A DNA stretch of 64,000 nt. Origin: Pseudomonas sp. (GTDB taxonomy: Bacteria > Pseudomonadota > Gammaproteobacteria > Pseudomonadales > Pseudomonadaceae). This document shows positions 8,986-18,944 of the stretch, piece after piece (position 1 is the first letter of the stretch; every line of letters begins with the position of its first letter). Made by a program: the position numbers and the translations under genes. The notes under the pieces were generated by a model. It made no database searches, was not told the origin of the DNA, and was given only the letters and a program-made list of their open reading frames with translations. Location: NCBI RefSeq assembly GCF_017744435.1, contig NZ_JAGIBG010000019.1, positions 1-64,000 of the forward strand, in the 5' to 3' direction.

Positions 8986-9948
8986 ATGAAACAGCACGGT
9001 TCCGAGACCGTCCGTGAGCAGGCGGCCGCGTGGTTCGTGCGCATGCAGGACGCGCCGCGCGATGCCGCGCTGCAGAAACAGCTACGTGCCTGGCTGGCCG
9101 CCGACCCCAGCCACCGTGCCGAGTACGATGCCCTGGCCACGGTCTGGAGCGCGGCGGAACTGATCCCGCGCCAGCGCCTCGAGGCGCTGTGCGAGCCGGA
9201 CCCGGTACGCCAGCTACCGCAGCGGCGCCTGCTGCGCCAGGCGCTGGCGGCGAGTGTGGCGGTGGTGGCGCTGGGGCTGGGCTGGATGGGCTGGCACTAC
9301 CAGCAGCTCAATCACCAGGATCAGCTGCAGACGGCCTTTGGCGAGCGCCGCCAGGTCGAGTTGCCCGACGGCTCGCACCTCGAACTCAACGGCGCCACCC
9401 AGCTGCACGTCGATTTCAGCCCGGGCCGTCGGCACATCCAGTTGAACGCAGGTGAGGCGATGTTCATCGTCGCCCACGACAGCAGCCGCCCGTTCGTGGT
9501 CGACACCGCCCAGGGCAGCGTGACCGTGACCGGCACCCGTTTCGATGTGCGTCTGGACCCGGCCGCTACCCGTGTGGCGGTCGAGCAGGGTTCGGTGCGT
9601 GTGCAGGGCAGTGACACCTCGCTGGCGCAACTGGGCGCTGGCCAAGGTTCCCACATAGACGCGCATGGCAAGGTCGCCACTCCTTATGCGGTCAACGCCA
9701 GCGCACTGACCGCCTGGCGCCAGGGCAAGCTGGTGTTCGACAACGCTACCCTCGCCGAGGTGGTGGCCGAAGTGTCGCGCTACCGTGCCCAGCCACTGCG
9801 CGTGGCACCTGGCAAAGTTGCCCAGTTGCGCCTCTCCAGCACCTTCAGCACCGACGATACGGACGCGCTGCTGCGCGCCTTGCCGAGCATCCTGCCGGTG
9901 GCGATCAAGGCCCATGAAGACGGCTCCCGCGAAATTATCGCGAAATAG
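8986..9948 (+). CDS. FecR-type anti-sigma / sigma regulator
   Basis: This 320-residue single-pass membrane protein has a cytosolic anti-sigma domain (W-rich, about residues 8-50), one helix at about 85-103, and a periplasmic FecR domain (VELPDGS..LN..T.L then VTVTGTRFDVR) with a C-terminal STN-contacting part ending near residue 315. It passes the signal from the receptor's STN domain to the sigma factor. The frame also opens at 8965 with an ATGA overlap with the sigma stop, but ATG 8986 has GGAG nine bases upstream. The two starts differ by seven residues. Confidence 0.9.
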   Translation: MKQHGSETVREQAAAWFVRMQDAPRDAALQKQLRAWLAADPSHRAEYDALATVWSAAELIPRQRLEALCEPDPVRQLPQRRLLRQALAASVAVVALGLGWMGWHYQQLNHQDQLQTAFGERRQVELPDGSHLELNGATQLHVDFSPGRRHIQLNAGEAMFIVAHDSSRPFVVDTAQGSVTVTGTRFDVRLDPAATRVAVEQGSVRVQGSDTSLAQLGAGQGSHIDAHGKVATPYAVNASALTAWRQGKLVFDNATLAEVVAEVSRYRAQPLRVAPGKVAQLRLSSTFSTDDTDALLRALPSILPVAIKAHEDGSREIIAK

Positions 9949-10055
9949 ATTCAGGTTTTTTTCCGCTCGTTCGTCTTCCCCGCCAGCTGCAACTGCCAAG
10001 CATTTCCATTCGCATGCGGTTGGCGTTTATTCCTTCTTCAGGATGTTTCGACGAC

Positions 10056-12485
10056 GTGAACAACAACAAACCTTTTCCACGCCTGAGCGTTCTGGCGCTG
10101 GCCCTGGCGGTCAGCACCGCGGCCATCAATGCCCAGGCCGAGCAGGCCGGCAGCACGATCCAGATCCAGGCGCAGCCTTTGGCCTCGGCGCTGAGCCAGT
10201 TGGGCCAGCAGACCAACCTGCAGCTGTTCTTCAGCCCTGAACTGGTGGCGGGCAAGCAGGCCCCGGCCGTGTCCGGCAACCTGGCGCCCGAGCAGGCGCT
10301 GCAGCAACTGTTGCAGGGCAGCGGGCTGACCTATGAGATGTCCGAAGACACGGTGGTGGTGAAGCCGGCCCAGCCTGCCGGCACGCTCACCACCGGCAGC
10401 CTGGAGCTGGCGCCCACCGACGTGAAGGTAGTCGGTGACTGGCTGGGCGATGCCGACCAGGCCGTGGTGCAGAACCACCCTGGCGCGCGCACCGTGGTCC
10501 GTCGCGAGGCGATGGTGGAGAAAGGCGCGATGAACGTACGCGATGTGCTGCGCGGCATCCCTGGCGTGCAGGTACAGGACAGCAACGGCACTGGCGGCAG
10601 TGACCTGTCGCTGAACGTTGGCGTGCGTGGCCTGACCTCGCGCCTGTCGCCACGCTCGACCGTGCTGATCGACGGCATACCGGCGGCCTTTGCGCCCTAT
10701 GGCCAGCCACAGCTGTCGATGGCACCGATCTCCTCGGGCAACCTCGACAGCATCGACGTGGTGCGCGGCGCAGGCTCGGTGCGCTATGGCCCGCAGAACG
10801 TCGGTGGGGTGATCAACTTCGTGACCCGGGCGATTCCCGAAAAGGCATCGGCGGAGCTGTCCACCACCTTGGAAACCTCCCAGCACGGCGGTTGGAAGCA
10901 CACCGAATCGGCGTTCGTCGGCGGTACCGCCGACAACGGCATGGGCGTGGCCTTGCTGTACACCGGCGTCAACGGCAACGGTTATCGCGAGAGCAACAAC
11001 GGCAACGACATTGACGACGTCATCCTCAAGACCCACTGGGCGCCGACCGACGTCGACGAGTTCTGGCTCAACTTTCATTACTACGATGGCCGTGCCGACA
11101 TGCCCGGTGGCCTGACCCAGGCCCAGTACGACAGCAACCCGTACCAGTCGCTGCGCGACTACGACTACTTCGCCGGCCGGCGCAAGGACGTGTCGTTCAA
11201 GTGGCAGCGCCAGCTCGACGATGCCACCCAGTTCGAAGTGCTGACCTATTACACCGACAGCTTCCGTGGCAGCGCCATCGCCGCGCGCGACATGAAGACC
11301 CTGTCGTCATACCCGCGCAATTACCACACCTTCGCCATCGAGCCACGGGTGTCGCGGATCTTCTTCGCAGGCCCTACCACCCAGGAAGTCAGCGTCGGTT
11401 ATCGCTACCTGAAAGAGGCCATGCGCGAGCAGTCGACCCGCCTGGCACTGATCGACAACGTGCCGACGCCCACCCCGACGTCTGACGGCCACGTGTTCCA
11501 GGACCGCAGCGGCGGTACCGAAGCCAGCGCCTACTACATCGATGACAAGATCGATGTCGGCAACTGGACCATCACCCCGGGCATCCGTTTCGAGCACATC
11601 AATACCGACTGGCGCGACCGCCCGGTGCTGGATGCCAACAACCGCCCGGTGCCGGAGAAGAACCGCAGCATCACCAGCAACGAGCCGCTGCCGGCGCTGA
11701 GCGTGATGTACCACATCTCCGATGCCTGGAAGCTGTTCGCCAACTACGAAACCTCGTTCGGCAGCCTGCAGTACTTCCAGCTGGGTCAGGGCGGCACCGG
11801 CAATAGCACGGCCAACGGCCTGGAGCCGGAAAAAGCCAAGACCTACGAGCTCGGTACCCGTTATGACAACGGCGGTTTCGCCGGTGAGCTGACCGCGTTC
11901 TACATCGACTTCGATGACGAGCTGCAGTACATCAGCAACGACGTGGGCTGGACCAACCTCGGCGCGACCAAGCACCAGGGTATCGAGGCTTCGGTACGCT
12001 ATGACCTGGCCGGGTTGGACCCGCGCCTGGACGGCCTGTCGGTGAGCGGCGGCTACACCTATACCCGCGCGACGTATGAAGGGGATATTCCGGGCTTCAA
12101 GGGCCGTGACCTGCCGTTCTATTCGCGCCAGGTGGCCACGGCCGGGGTGCGTTATGCGATCAACCGCTGGACCTGGAATCTGGATGCCTACGCCCAGTCC
12201 AAGCAGCGTGCGCCGGGGACCGGGATCAATGCCGATGGCAGCTTCACGGGTGACTACATCACCGAGCCGAGTGCCGATGGGCAGTATGGCGATATTCCGG
12301 GGTATGTGACCTGGCATGCCCGTGGTGGGTACGCGTTTGGGCCGGAGATGTCCAACCTGAAGCTGGCGGCGGGGGTGAAGAACCTGTTCGACAAGCAGTA
12401 CTTCACGCGTTCGAGCGACAACAATGCCGGCATCTATGTGGGTGAGCCGCGGACCTTCTATGTGCAGGCCAGTGTAGGGTTCTGA
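10056..12485 (+). CDS. FecA-type TonB-dependent transducer/receptor with STN signalling domain
   Basis: This outer-membrane receptor has about 809 residues. The signal peptide ends near residue 28 (INAQA). An STN signalling domain follows (about 33-104, with PLASALSQLGQQT and LQQLLQGSGLTYE), then a plug (VRDVLRGIPGVQV, GVRGL, STVLIDGIP, VVRGAGSVRYGP) and a beta-barrel ending in Phe. The STN domain and the FecI/FecR genes upstream mark it as the sensor of a cell-surface signalling set. The plug resembles FecA and related ferric-citrate or carboxylate siderophore receptors, but the ligand cannot be fixed from sequence. A longer frame begins at ATG 10014, which lacks a ribosome site. GTG 10056 has AGGA twelve bases upstream and directly starts the signal peptide. 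Confidence 0.88.
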   Translation: MNNNKPFPRLSVLALALAVSTAAINAQAEQAGSTIQIQAQPLASALSQLGQQTNLQLFFSPELVAGKQAPAVSGNLAPEQALQQLLQGSGLTYEMSEDTVVVKPAQPAGTLTTGSLELAPTDVKVVGDWLGDADQAVVQNHPGARTVVRREAMVEKGAMNVRDVLRGIPGVQVQDSNGTGGSDLSLNVGVRGLTSRLSPRSTVLIDGIPAAFAPYGQPQLSMAPISSGNLDSIDVVRGAGSVRYGPQNVGGVINFVTRAIPEKASAELSTTLETSQHGGWKHTESAFVGGTADNGMGVALLYTGVNGNGYRESNNGNDIDDVILKTHWAPTDVDEFWLNFHYYDGRADMPGGLTQAQYDSNPYQSLRDYDYFAGRRKDVSFKWQRQLDDATQFEVLTYYTDSFRGSAIAARDMKTLSSYPRNYHTFAIEPRVSRIFFAGPTTQEVSVGYRYLKEAMREQSTRLALIDNVPTPTPTSDGHVFQDRSGGTEASAYYIDDKIDVGNWTITPGIRFEHINTDWRDRPVLDANNRPVPEKNRSITSNEPLPALSVMYHISDAWKLFANYETSFGSLQYFQLGQGGTGNSTANGLEPEKAKTYELGTRYDNGGFAGELTAFYIDFDDELQYISNDVGWTNLGATKHQGIEASVRYDLAGLDPRLDGLSVSGGYTYTRATYEGDIPGFKGRDLPFYSRQVATAGVRYAINRWTWNLDAYAQSKQRAPGTGINADGSFTGDYITEPSADGQYGDIPGYVTWHARGGYAFGPEMSNLKLAAGVKNLFDKQYFTRSSDNNAGIYVGEPRTFYVQASVGF

Positions 12486-12493
12486 GCCGACAT

Positions 12494-12617
12494 TGCCGGG
12501 GGCCGCTTTGCGGCCCATCGCAGGCAAGCCAGCTCCCACAGGTACAGCGCAGGCCCTGAGATTGGCGCCGTACCTGTGGGAGCTGGCTTGCCTGCGATGG
12601 GGCGCGAAGCGCCCCCA
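12494..12617. repeat. Inverted REP pair between convergent genes
   Basis: Two diverged REP copies face each other, with arms CAGGCAAGCCAGCTCCCACAGGTAC (first 20 shown: CAGGCAAGCCAGCTCCCACA) and its reverse complement, each flanked by GGGGC(C/G)GC stems. It fills the gap between the FecA-type receptor and the ABC importer gene and may end transcription from both sides. Confidence 0.85.
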
Positions 12618-12621
12618 GCGA

Positions 12622-13779
12622 TTACGAAGCCACCACCTCGGCCGGCGACACAATGCTGGTCTTCGCCCCCCGCGAGCGCCCCGAACTCAGGTAAGCCGCA
12701 ATCGACTCCTGCGTCACCTCACCCAGGAACACCTGCTCGGCATCCAGCACCGGCAACCACGCCCGGTTGAACTCGTACATCCGCGACAGCAGGATGCGCA
12801 GATGCTCGTCATGCGACGCCGTGGCATTGAACGGCCGCAGAAAATCGCCACAGGTCCCTTGCTGGCGGTGCATGTCACGCCGGCGCACATACCCCAGCGC
12901 CTTGTTCTGCCCGTCGGTCACCACCACATAGCGGCGGTCATGCTCGTCGAGCAGCTCCAGCGCATCGCTGACCGGCGTCTGCGGGCTTACCGACGGCGCG
13001 TTGTCCGCCGCATCCTCGGCACGCACCAGCAGCAGGCGTTTGAGCGTGCTGTCCTGGCCGACGAAGTTGCTCACGAAGTCATCCACCGGGTGCGCCAGCA
13101 AGGTGTCCGGGTGGTCCAGCTGCAGCAGCTTGCCGGCGCGGAAGATGGCGATCTTGTCGCCCAGCTTGATCGCCTCGTCGATGTCATGGCTGACCATGAT
13201 CACGGTCTTGTTCAGCGCCCGCTGCATCTCGAAGAACTCGTTCTGGATCATCTCGCGGTTGATCGGGTCGACCGCACCGAACGGCTCGTCCATCAGCAGC
13301 ACCGGTGCTTCCGCCGCCAGTGCGCGGATCACGCCGATACGCTGCTGCTGGCCACCGGACAGCTCGCGTGGGTAGCGTTGCAGGTACTGCTTGGGTTCGA
13401 GCTTGATCATGTGCATCAGCTCGCGGGCGCGCTCGTGGCACTTCTGCTTGTCCCAGCCGAGCAGGCGCGGGACCACGGTGATGTTTTCCTCGATGGTCAT
13501 GTTGGGGAACAGGCCGATCTGCTGGATCACGTAGCCGATGTGCCGGCGCAGGGTCACTTCGTCGAGGGCGCTGGTGTCTTCGCCGTTGATCTGCACCCGG
13601 CCTGAGGTCGGTGCGATCAGGCGGTTGATCATCTTCAGCGTGGTGCTCTTGCCGCAGCCCGACGGGCCGAGGAACACGCAGATTTCGCCTTCGTTGACGG
13701 TGAGGCTGACGGCGTCGACGGCTTTGACGTCCTTGCCGTTGACGTTGAAGGTCTTGCTGAGGTTCTGGAGTTCGATCAT
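12622..13779 (-). CDS. Quaternary-amine (glycine betaine/choline/carnitine) ABC importer, ATP-binding subunit with CBS domains
   Basis: This ATPase of 385 residues powers uptake of compatible solutes. It has Walker A GPSGCGKST (38-46), the signature LSGGQ (140-144), Walker B VLLMDE (160-165) and a switch histidine (VSHD). Two CBS-like repeats fill about 255-370 (ELLDEHDRRYVVVTD and YEFNRAWLPVLD), as in OpuCA, where they sense ionic strength. It overlaps the next permease gene by four bases (ATGA). Four genes with two permeases and one binding protein match the OpuC/YehZYXW layout. Confidence 0.88.
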   Translation of the reverse strand: MIELQNLSKTFNVNGKDVKAVDAVSLTVNEGEICVFLGPSGCGKSTTLKMINRLIAPTSGRVQINGEDTSALDEVTLRRHIGYVIQQIGLFPNMTIEENITVVPRLLGWDKQKCHERARELMHMIKLEPKQYLQRYPRELSGGQQQRIGVIRALAAEAPVLLMDEPFGAVDPINREMIQNEFFEMQRALNKTVIMVSHDIDEAIKLGDKIAIFRAGKLLQLDHPDTLLAHPVDDFVSNFVGQDSTLKRLLLVRAEDAADNAPSVSPQTPVSDALELLDEHDRRYVVVTDGQNKALGYVRRRDMHRQQGTCGDFLRPFNATASHDEHLRILLSRMYEFNRAWLPVLDAEQVFLGEVTQESIAAYLSSGRSRGAKTSIVSPAEVVAS

Positions 13780-14429
13780 GAGCGCAGTCCTTCTGGAGTC
13801 AGGGCACGTTGCAGGGTTTGCAGGAGCAGGTCGGCGATGATTGCCAGCAGGCTGACCAGCACGGCGCCGACCAGCAGCATCGACATGTCGCTGCGGCTGA
13901 TGGAGGTGAGGATGAGCACGCCCAGGCCGCCAGCGCCGATGGTGGCGGCAATGGTCATGACGCCGATGTTCATCACCACGGCAGTACGCACGCCGGCGAG
14001 GATCACCGGCACCGCAATCGGCAACTCGACCATGCGCAGGCGCTGGCCGAAGGTCATGCCGATGCCGCGCGCTGCTTCACGGATGCCGGGCTCGACGTTG
14101 GTCAGGGCCAGGTAGGTGTTGCGCAGGATCGGCAGCAGTGAGTAGAGGAACACCGCAGTGATTGCCGGCAGCGGGCCGAGGCCCTGGCCGAACTTGGAGT
14201 AGAACGGCAGCAGCAAGCCGAACAGGGCGATCGACGGAATGGTCAGCAGCACCGTTGCGCTGGCTTGCAGCGGGCCGGCGACGGCCGGGAAGCGGGTCAT
14301 CAGGATGCCGAGCGGCACGCCGACGATGATTGCCAGGCCCACGGCGACGCCGACCAGCATGATGTGCTGCCAGGTCAGCTGCAGCACCTGGGCCCAGTCG
14401 AGGTGGGCGAACGTGTCGAGCAGGCTCAT
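13776..14429 (-). CDS. Quaternary-amine ABC importer permease (OpuCB-like)
   Basis: This integral membrane protein of 217 residues is the same size as OpuCB. It has about five or six helices and the ABC permease EAA loop (EAARGIGMTFGQRLRMVELP at about 118-137). It overlaps the ATPase gene and the binding-protein gene by four bases at each end, so the three are translationally coupled. It forms the channel with the second permease at the start of the operon. Confidence 0.88.
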   Translation of the reverse strand: MSLLDTFAHLDWAQVLQLTWQHIMLVGVAVGLAIIVGVPLGILMTRFPAVAGPLQASATVLLTIPSIALFGLLLPFYSKFGQGLGPLPAITAVFLYSLLPILRNTYLALTNVEPGIREAARGIGMTFGQRLRMVELPIAVPVILAGVRTAVVMNIGVMTIAATIGAGGLGVLILTSISRSDMSMLLVGAVLVSLLAIIADLLLQTLQRALTPEGLRS

Positions 14430-15340
14430 GGCTGTACCTCGCTAGGCATTGGGTGCTCGCGCAGGAAGGCGGCGGCCACCGTGGTCGGGTTCTGGTGTTC
14501 GACGTCGACCTTGGCATTGAGCTGGCGCATGGTCTCGTCGTCGAGTTGCTCTGCCAGTGGCTTGAGCAGGCCGACCAGTTTCGGGTTGGCGTCGAGCACC
14601 TGCTTGCGCACCACCGGGGCGGCGGTGTAGTCGGGGAAGTAGTGCTTGTCGTCTTCCAGCAGCTTGAGGTTGAAGGCACTCAGGCGGCCGTCGGTGGTGT
14701 ACACCAGGCCGGCGAACACCTGGTTGTTGTGCATGGCGGTGTAGACCAGCCCGGCATCCATCTGGCGGATGTTGGCGCGGCCCACTTTCAGGTCGTACAT
14801 CTCTTTCAGGCCGACCAGGCCATCCGGACGGTTGGCGAACTCGGTGTCCAGCGCCACCAGATGCTTGCGCTGGCTTTCGTCACGCAGCACCTGGTTGAGG
14901 TCGCTGATGGTGTTGACCTGTGGATAAGCCTCGGCCACCTGCTTGGGCAGGCCGAGTGCATAGGTGTTGCTGAACTTCGACGGGGTCAGCCAGATCAGGT
15001 CTTTCTTCGCGTCCAGCTCCTTGACCCTGGCGAAGGTGGCCTCGGCATTGGGCATGCGCTCGTCGATATGGTTGTACGAGACCAGCGACACGCCGGTGTA
15101 TTCCCACATCAGGTCGAGTTGCCCGGTTTCCTGGGCCTGGCGTGCGATGCTGCTGCCAAGGCCGGTGGTGACGCGCACGTCGAAGCCGTTGGCGCGCAGG
15201 TATTGCGCGGTGATTTCGGCGAGTACGGTCTGTTCGGTGAACACCCGCGCGCCGATGCGGATCAGGGGTTTTTCGGCTGCCTGGGCAAATCCTGCGAACA
15301 GCAGGGCCGCGCCCAGCAGCAAGGCGATTCTCTTGTTCAT
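14426..15340 (-). CDS. Quaternary-amine ABC importer, periplasmic substrate-binding protein
   Basis: This 304-residue protein has a cleavable signal peptide (MNKRIALLLGAALLFAGFAQA) and belongs to the OpuAC/OsmF-type binding proteins (IRIGARVFTEQTVLAEI, DLMWEYTGVSLVSY, VYTTDGRLSAFNL). The mature protein has no lipobox, so it is free in the periplasm. The frame runs to 15370, but ATG 15340 has AGGGA upstream and is where the signal peptide begins. It lies between the two permease genes. Confidence 0.9.
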   Translation of the reverse strand: MNKRIALLLGAALLFAGFAQAAEKPLIRIGARVFTEQTVLAEITAQYLRANGFDVRVTTGLGSSIARQAQETGQLDLMWEYTGVSLVSYNHIDERMPNAEATFARVKELDAKKDLIWLTPSKFSNTYALGLPKQVAEAYPQVNTISDLNQVLRDESQRKHLVALDTEFANRPDGLVGLKEMYDLKVGRANIRQMDAGLVYTAMHNNQVFAGLVYTTDGRLSAFNLKLLEDDKHYFPDYTAAPVVRKQVLDANPKLVGLLKPLAEQLDDETMRQLNAKVDVEHQNPTTVAAAFLREHPMPSEVQP

Positions 15341-15353
15341 GGGTTCCCTCTTG

Positions 15354-16067
15354 TTATCCAGCCAGGCCACGTTCCAGCCAGCGCTTGCTGGAGAAACTCA
15401 CCGCCGCATCCAGCACCAGCGCCAGCAGGGCGGTACAGGCCGCACCGAGCAGCAGCTGTGGCTGGTTGTTCAGGGCGATGCCGGGGAAGATCAGGCTGCC
15501 CAGGCTGTTGGCGCCGATCAGGAAGGCCAGCGGCGCGGTGCCGACGTTCAGCGCCAGGGCCACGCGCACGCCGCCGACGATGATCGGCACGGCGTTGGGC
15601 AGTTCCACCTGCCAGAGTTGCTGGCGCGGGGTCATGCCGATGCCGGTGGCGGCTTCCTTGAGCGAGGCGGGGACGTTTTTTAGGCCCTCGTAGGTGTTGC
15701 GCACGATGGGCAGGAGGGAGGCGAGAAACAGCGCGAAGATCGCAGGCCCGGCGCCGATGCCCAGGATACTCAGGGCGATGGCCAGAACGGCCAGGGGGGG
15801 AATGGTGTTGCCAACGTTGAAGAACTGCATGAAGCGCTCGGCTTTGTCGACCCGGTGCGGCCGACTCAGCGCAATGCCGGCGGGGATGCCCACGGCCAGC
15901 GCCGCCGCCATCGAAGCCAGCACCAGTACCAGGTGCGCTTGCAGGTAGAACCCAAGATCGTCGCGATAACGCGCGATCGTGTCGATGCCGATCCAGTGGA
16001 TCAGCAGGGCCAGGATGACGAGCACGGTGGCGCATCCCAACAGCCCTTTACCGTAGCGTGTAGCCAC
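15354..16067 (-). CDS. Quaternary-amine ABC importer permease, first gene of the operon
   Basis: This membrane protein of 237 residues has the permease EAA loop (EAATGIGMTPRQQLWQVELP) and about six helices. An open frame reaches 16313, but GTG 16067 has a perfect AAGGAG seven bases upstream. The 82 residues before it are Pro/Thr/Ser-rich with no conserved look, so I reject them. It is the first gene of a four-gene operon transcribed toward the FecA-type receptor. OpuC and YehZYXW relatives import glycine betaine or choline under osmotic stress; the actual ligand here is unknown. Confidence 0.85.
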   Translation of the reverse strand: MATRYGKGLLGCATVLVILALLIHWIGIDTIARYRDDLGFYLQAHLVLVLASMAAALAVGIPAGIALSRPHRVDKAERFMQFFNVGNTIPPLAVLAIALSILGIGAGPAIFALFLASLLPIVRNTYEGLKNVPASLKEAATGIGMTPRQQLWQVELPNAVPIIVGGVRVALALNVGTAPLAFLIGANSLGSLIFPGIALNNQPQLLLGAACTALLALVLDAAVSFSSKRWLERGLAG

Positions 16068-16469
16068 AGGCGGACTCCTTGTGTTGTCGGCGAGCACACT
16101 TCTTGGTAGCCGGCCAGTGCTGGCGGCGGGTGGTGTGTTCGCGAGTAGCAGCGTGAGGCAGCCGAAGGCTGCTATCAGGCCATGAGCCGAACCCCGTCGG
16201 GCCCGAAAATGCTGATGAAACCAGTCCCCAACCGAAGCGGGTTGCAGGGGAGTGGACGTCTCCGTGGGCGTAAAGGTTCCCATCTGAAGCGGCATTTGGC
16301 CAGCGTTAATCACTGGGATGGTGGATTTTTCACACGAAAAATAAGCGCGAATCCTACTTCAAAGCGTTGAATTACCTGCTATCGATCAACCTTCACCTAT
16401 CGACAGAATTCTCTTCCTGAATTTCTCAATAATCACTTGAGAGAATATTCCTTGGGAGGTATTTTGCTG
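16068..16469. other. 402-bp divergent intergenic region between the ABC importer and higBA
   Basis: It must hold the promoters of the importer operon (minus) and of higBA (plus). I see a perfect small hairpin GCAGCC GAA GGCTGC at 16158-16172 and an AT-rich stretch from about 16300 on, but no credible gene. Confidence 0.5.
16424..16442. promoter_or_regulatory. Candidate HigA operator
   Basis: TCTCAA and TTGAGA form a 6-bp inverted repeat with a 7-base gap, just upstream of the toxin's ribosome site. Antitoxins of this type repress their own operon through such palindromes. This assignment is inference. Confidence 0.35.
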
Positions 16470-16835
16470 GTGTGGACGATCAGATTCTGTGACGAGTTCA
16501 TAAGCGACTTCGATGTCATGGATGAAAACACTCAGGAGCGGATGCTGGGGCATCTGCGATTACTGCAAGCTTCAGGGCCGGCGCTTGGGCGTCCTCATGT
16601 CGATACGCTTAACGGTTCTCGATATCCGAACATGAAAGAGCTGAGGTTCACTGAGCGCAATTCGGTATGGCGGGTTGCATTTGCCTTCGATCCGGATCGC
16701 CACGCCATCATTCTGGTGGCCGGTGATAAGGCCGGGATGAGGGAGCAAAGGTTCTATCAGGGGTTGATCAGGCGAGCAGATGCTCGTTTTGATAACCACC
16801 TGTCGAAAGGAGAGAAAGATGTCCAAGACACTTGA
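16470..16835 (+). CDS. higB: HigB/RelE-type toxin (phage Gp49-like family)
   Basis: This 121-residue basic protein fits the RelE/HigB mRNA-interferase superfamily as found in Gp49-like toxins (LGRPHVDTLNGSRYPNMKELRF, then VWRVAFAFDP and AIILVAGDKAG). The frame opens at 16437, but GTG 16470 has GGGAGGT nine bases upstream and starts directly at the family's WTIRF. It precedes and overlaps the antitoxin by 17 bases, the toxin-first order of higBA. The composition is lower in GC than its neighbours, suggesting acquisition. Confidence 0.85.
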   Translation: MWTIRFCDEFISDFDVMDENTQERMLGHLRLLQASGPALGRPHVDTLNGSRYPNMKELRFTERNSVWRVAFAFDPDRHAIILVAGDKAGMREQRFYQGLIRRADARFDNHLSKGEKDVQDT

Positions 16836-17148
16836 TGAGGTCATAAATGGATTGTCCCCAGAGCGCAGGGAGCGCGTGGAGCACCTGGGCCGTGAGCTGA
16901 TCCGCGAAGAAATGACACTCCAGGCATTGCGTAAGCAACTCGAACTCACTCAAGAAGGCCTGGCTGAGCGACTGGATATTCGTCAGGGCAACATTTCAAA
17001 AGTGGAAAAGCGCAGTGACATGCTGATTTCGACACTTCGCAGCTATGTAGAAGCACTGGGCGGCACTCTGGAACTCGTTGCGCATATGCCCGGTCGTCCA
17101 CCTGTCACGCTTGAGGGGTTTTGTGAGGAACAGGCAAAACGCGCGTGA
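16819..17148 (+). CDS. higA: HigA-type XRE-family antitoxin
   Basis: This 109-residue protein has a central helix-turn-helix at about residues 37-85 (ALRKQLELTQEGLAERLDIRQGNISK split over the turn). It should neutralise the upstream toxin and repress the operon. ATG 16819 has AAGGAG six bases upstream; a longer frame from 16780 would duplicate toxin sequence. The antitoxin starts inside the toxin's last codons, the coupling expected for such pairs. Confidence 0.87.
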   Translation: MSKTLDEVINGLSPERRERVEHLGRELIREEMTLQALRKQLELTQEGLAERLDIRQGNISKVEKRSDMLISTLRSYVEALGGTLELVAHMPGRPPVTLEGFCEEQAKRA

Positions 17149-17170
17149 CGGCGATGATTGACCAGCGGAC

Positions 17171-17191
17171 GGGGATCAAATTTTGGTCCCC
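17171..17191 (+). terminator. Hairpin at the end of higBA
   Basis: GGGGATC and GGTCCCC form a 7-bp stem containing one G-U pair around AAATTTT. No clear T-run follows, so it may slow rather than stop transcription. Confidence 0.3.
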
Positions 17192-17210
17192 GCCCAACTT
17201 CAGGTATGAT
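17183..17210 (+). promoter_or_regulatory. Sigma-70 promoter of prfC
   Basis: TTGGTC, a 16-base spacer and TATGAT form a good -35/-10 pair, with the -10 about 38 bases before the prfC ATG. Confidence 0.6.
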
Positions 17211-17247
17211 ATCGCCCCTTTTAAATCCCCCAGTCAGGCGATTTCCC

Positions 17248-18831
<1,584 letters not shown>

Positions 18832-18840
18832 GTATTGAAT

Positions 18841-18942
18841 TGGGGCTGCTTTGCAGCCCTTCGCGGGCACGCCCGCTCCCACAAGGGATCGCATACCTCT
18901 GTGGGAGCGGGCGTGCCCGCGAAGGGGCGCAAAGCGGCCCCA
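18841..18942. repeat. Inverted REP pair between convergent prfC and the polyamine-binding protein gene
   Basis: Two near-identical REPs in opposite orientation share TTCGCGGGCACGCCCGCTCC plus the CACA tail and its reverse complement. They are flanked by GGGGCTGC..GCAGCCC and GGGGCGC..GCGGCCCC stems. Confidence 0.88.
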
Positions 18943-18944
18943 TA

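Noticed and set aside
16068..16313. 82-residue N-terminal extension of the first permease of the betaine-type importer
   Set aside because: GTG 16067 has a perfect AAGGAG site, and the extension is not membrane-like.
18841..18942. Repeated palindromes as a possible CRISPR array
   Set aside because: Copies come as single inverted pairs without regular spacers and match the REP family.
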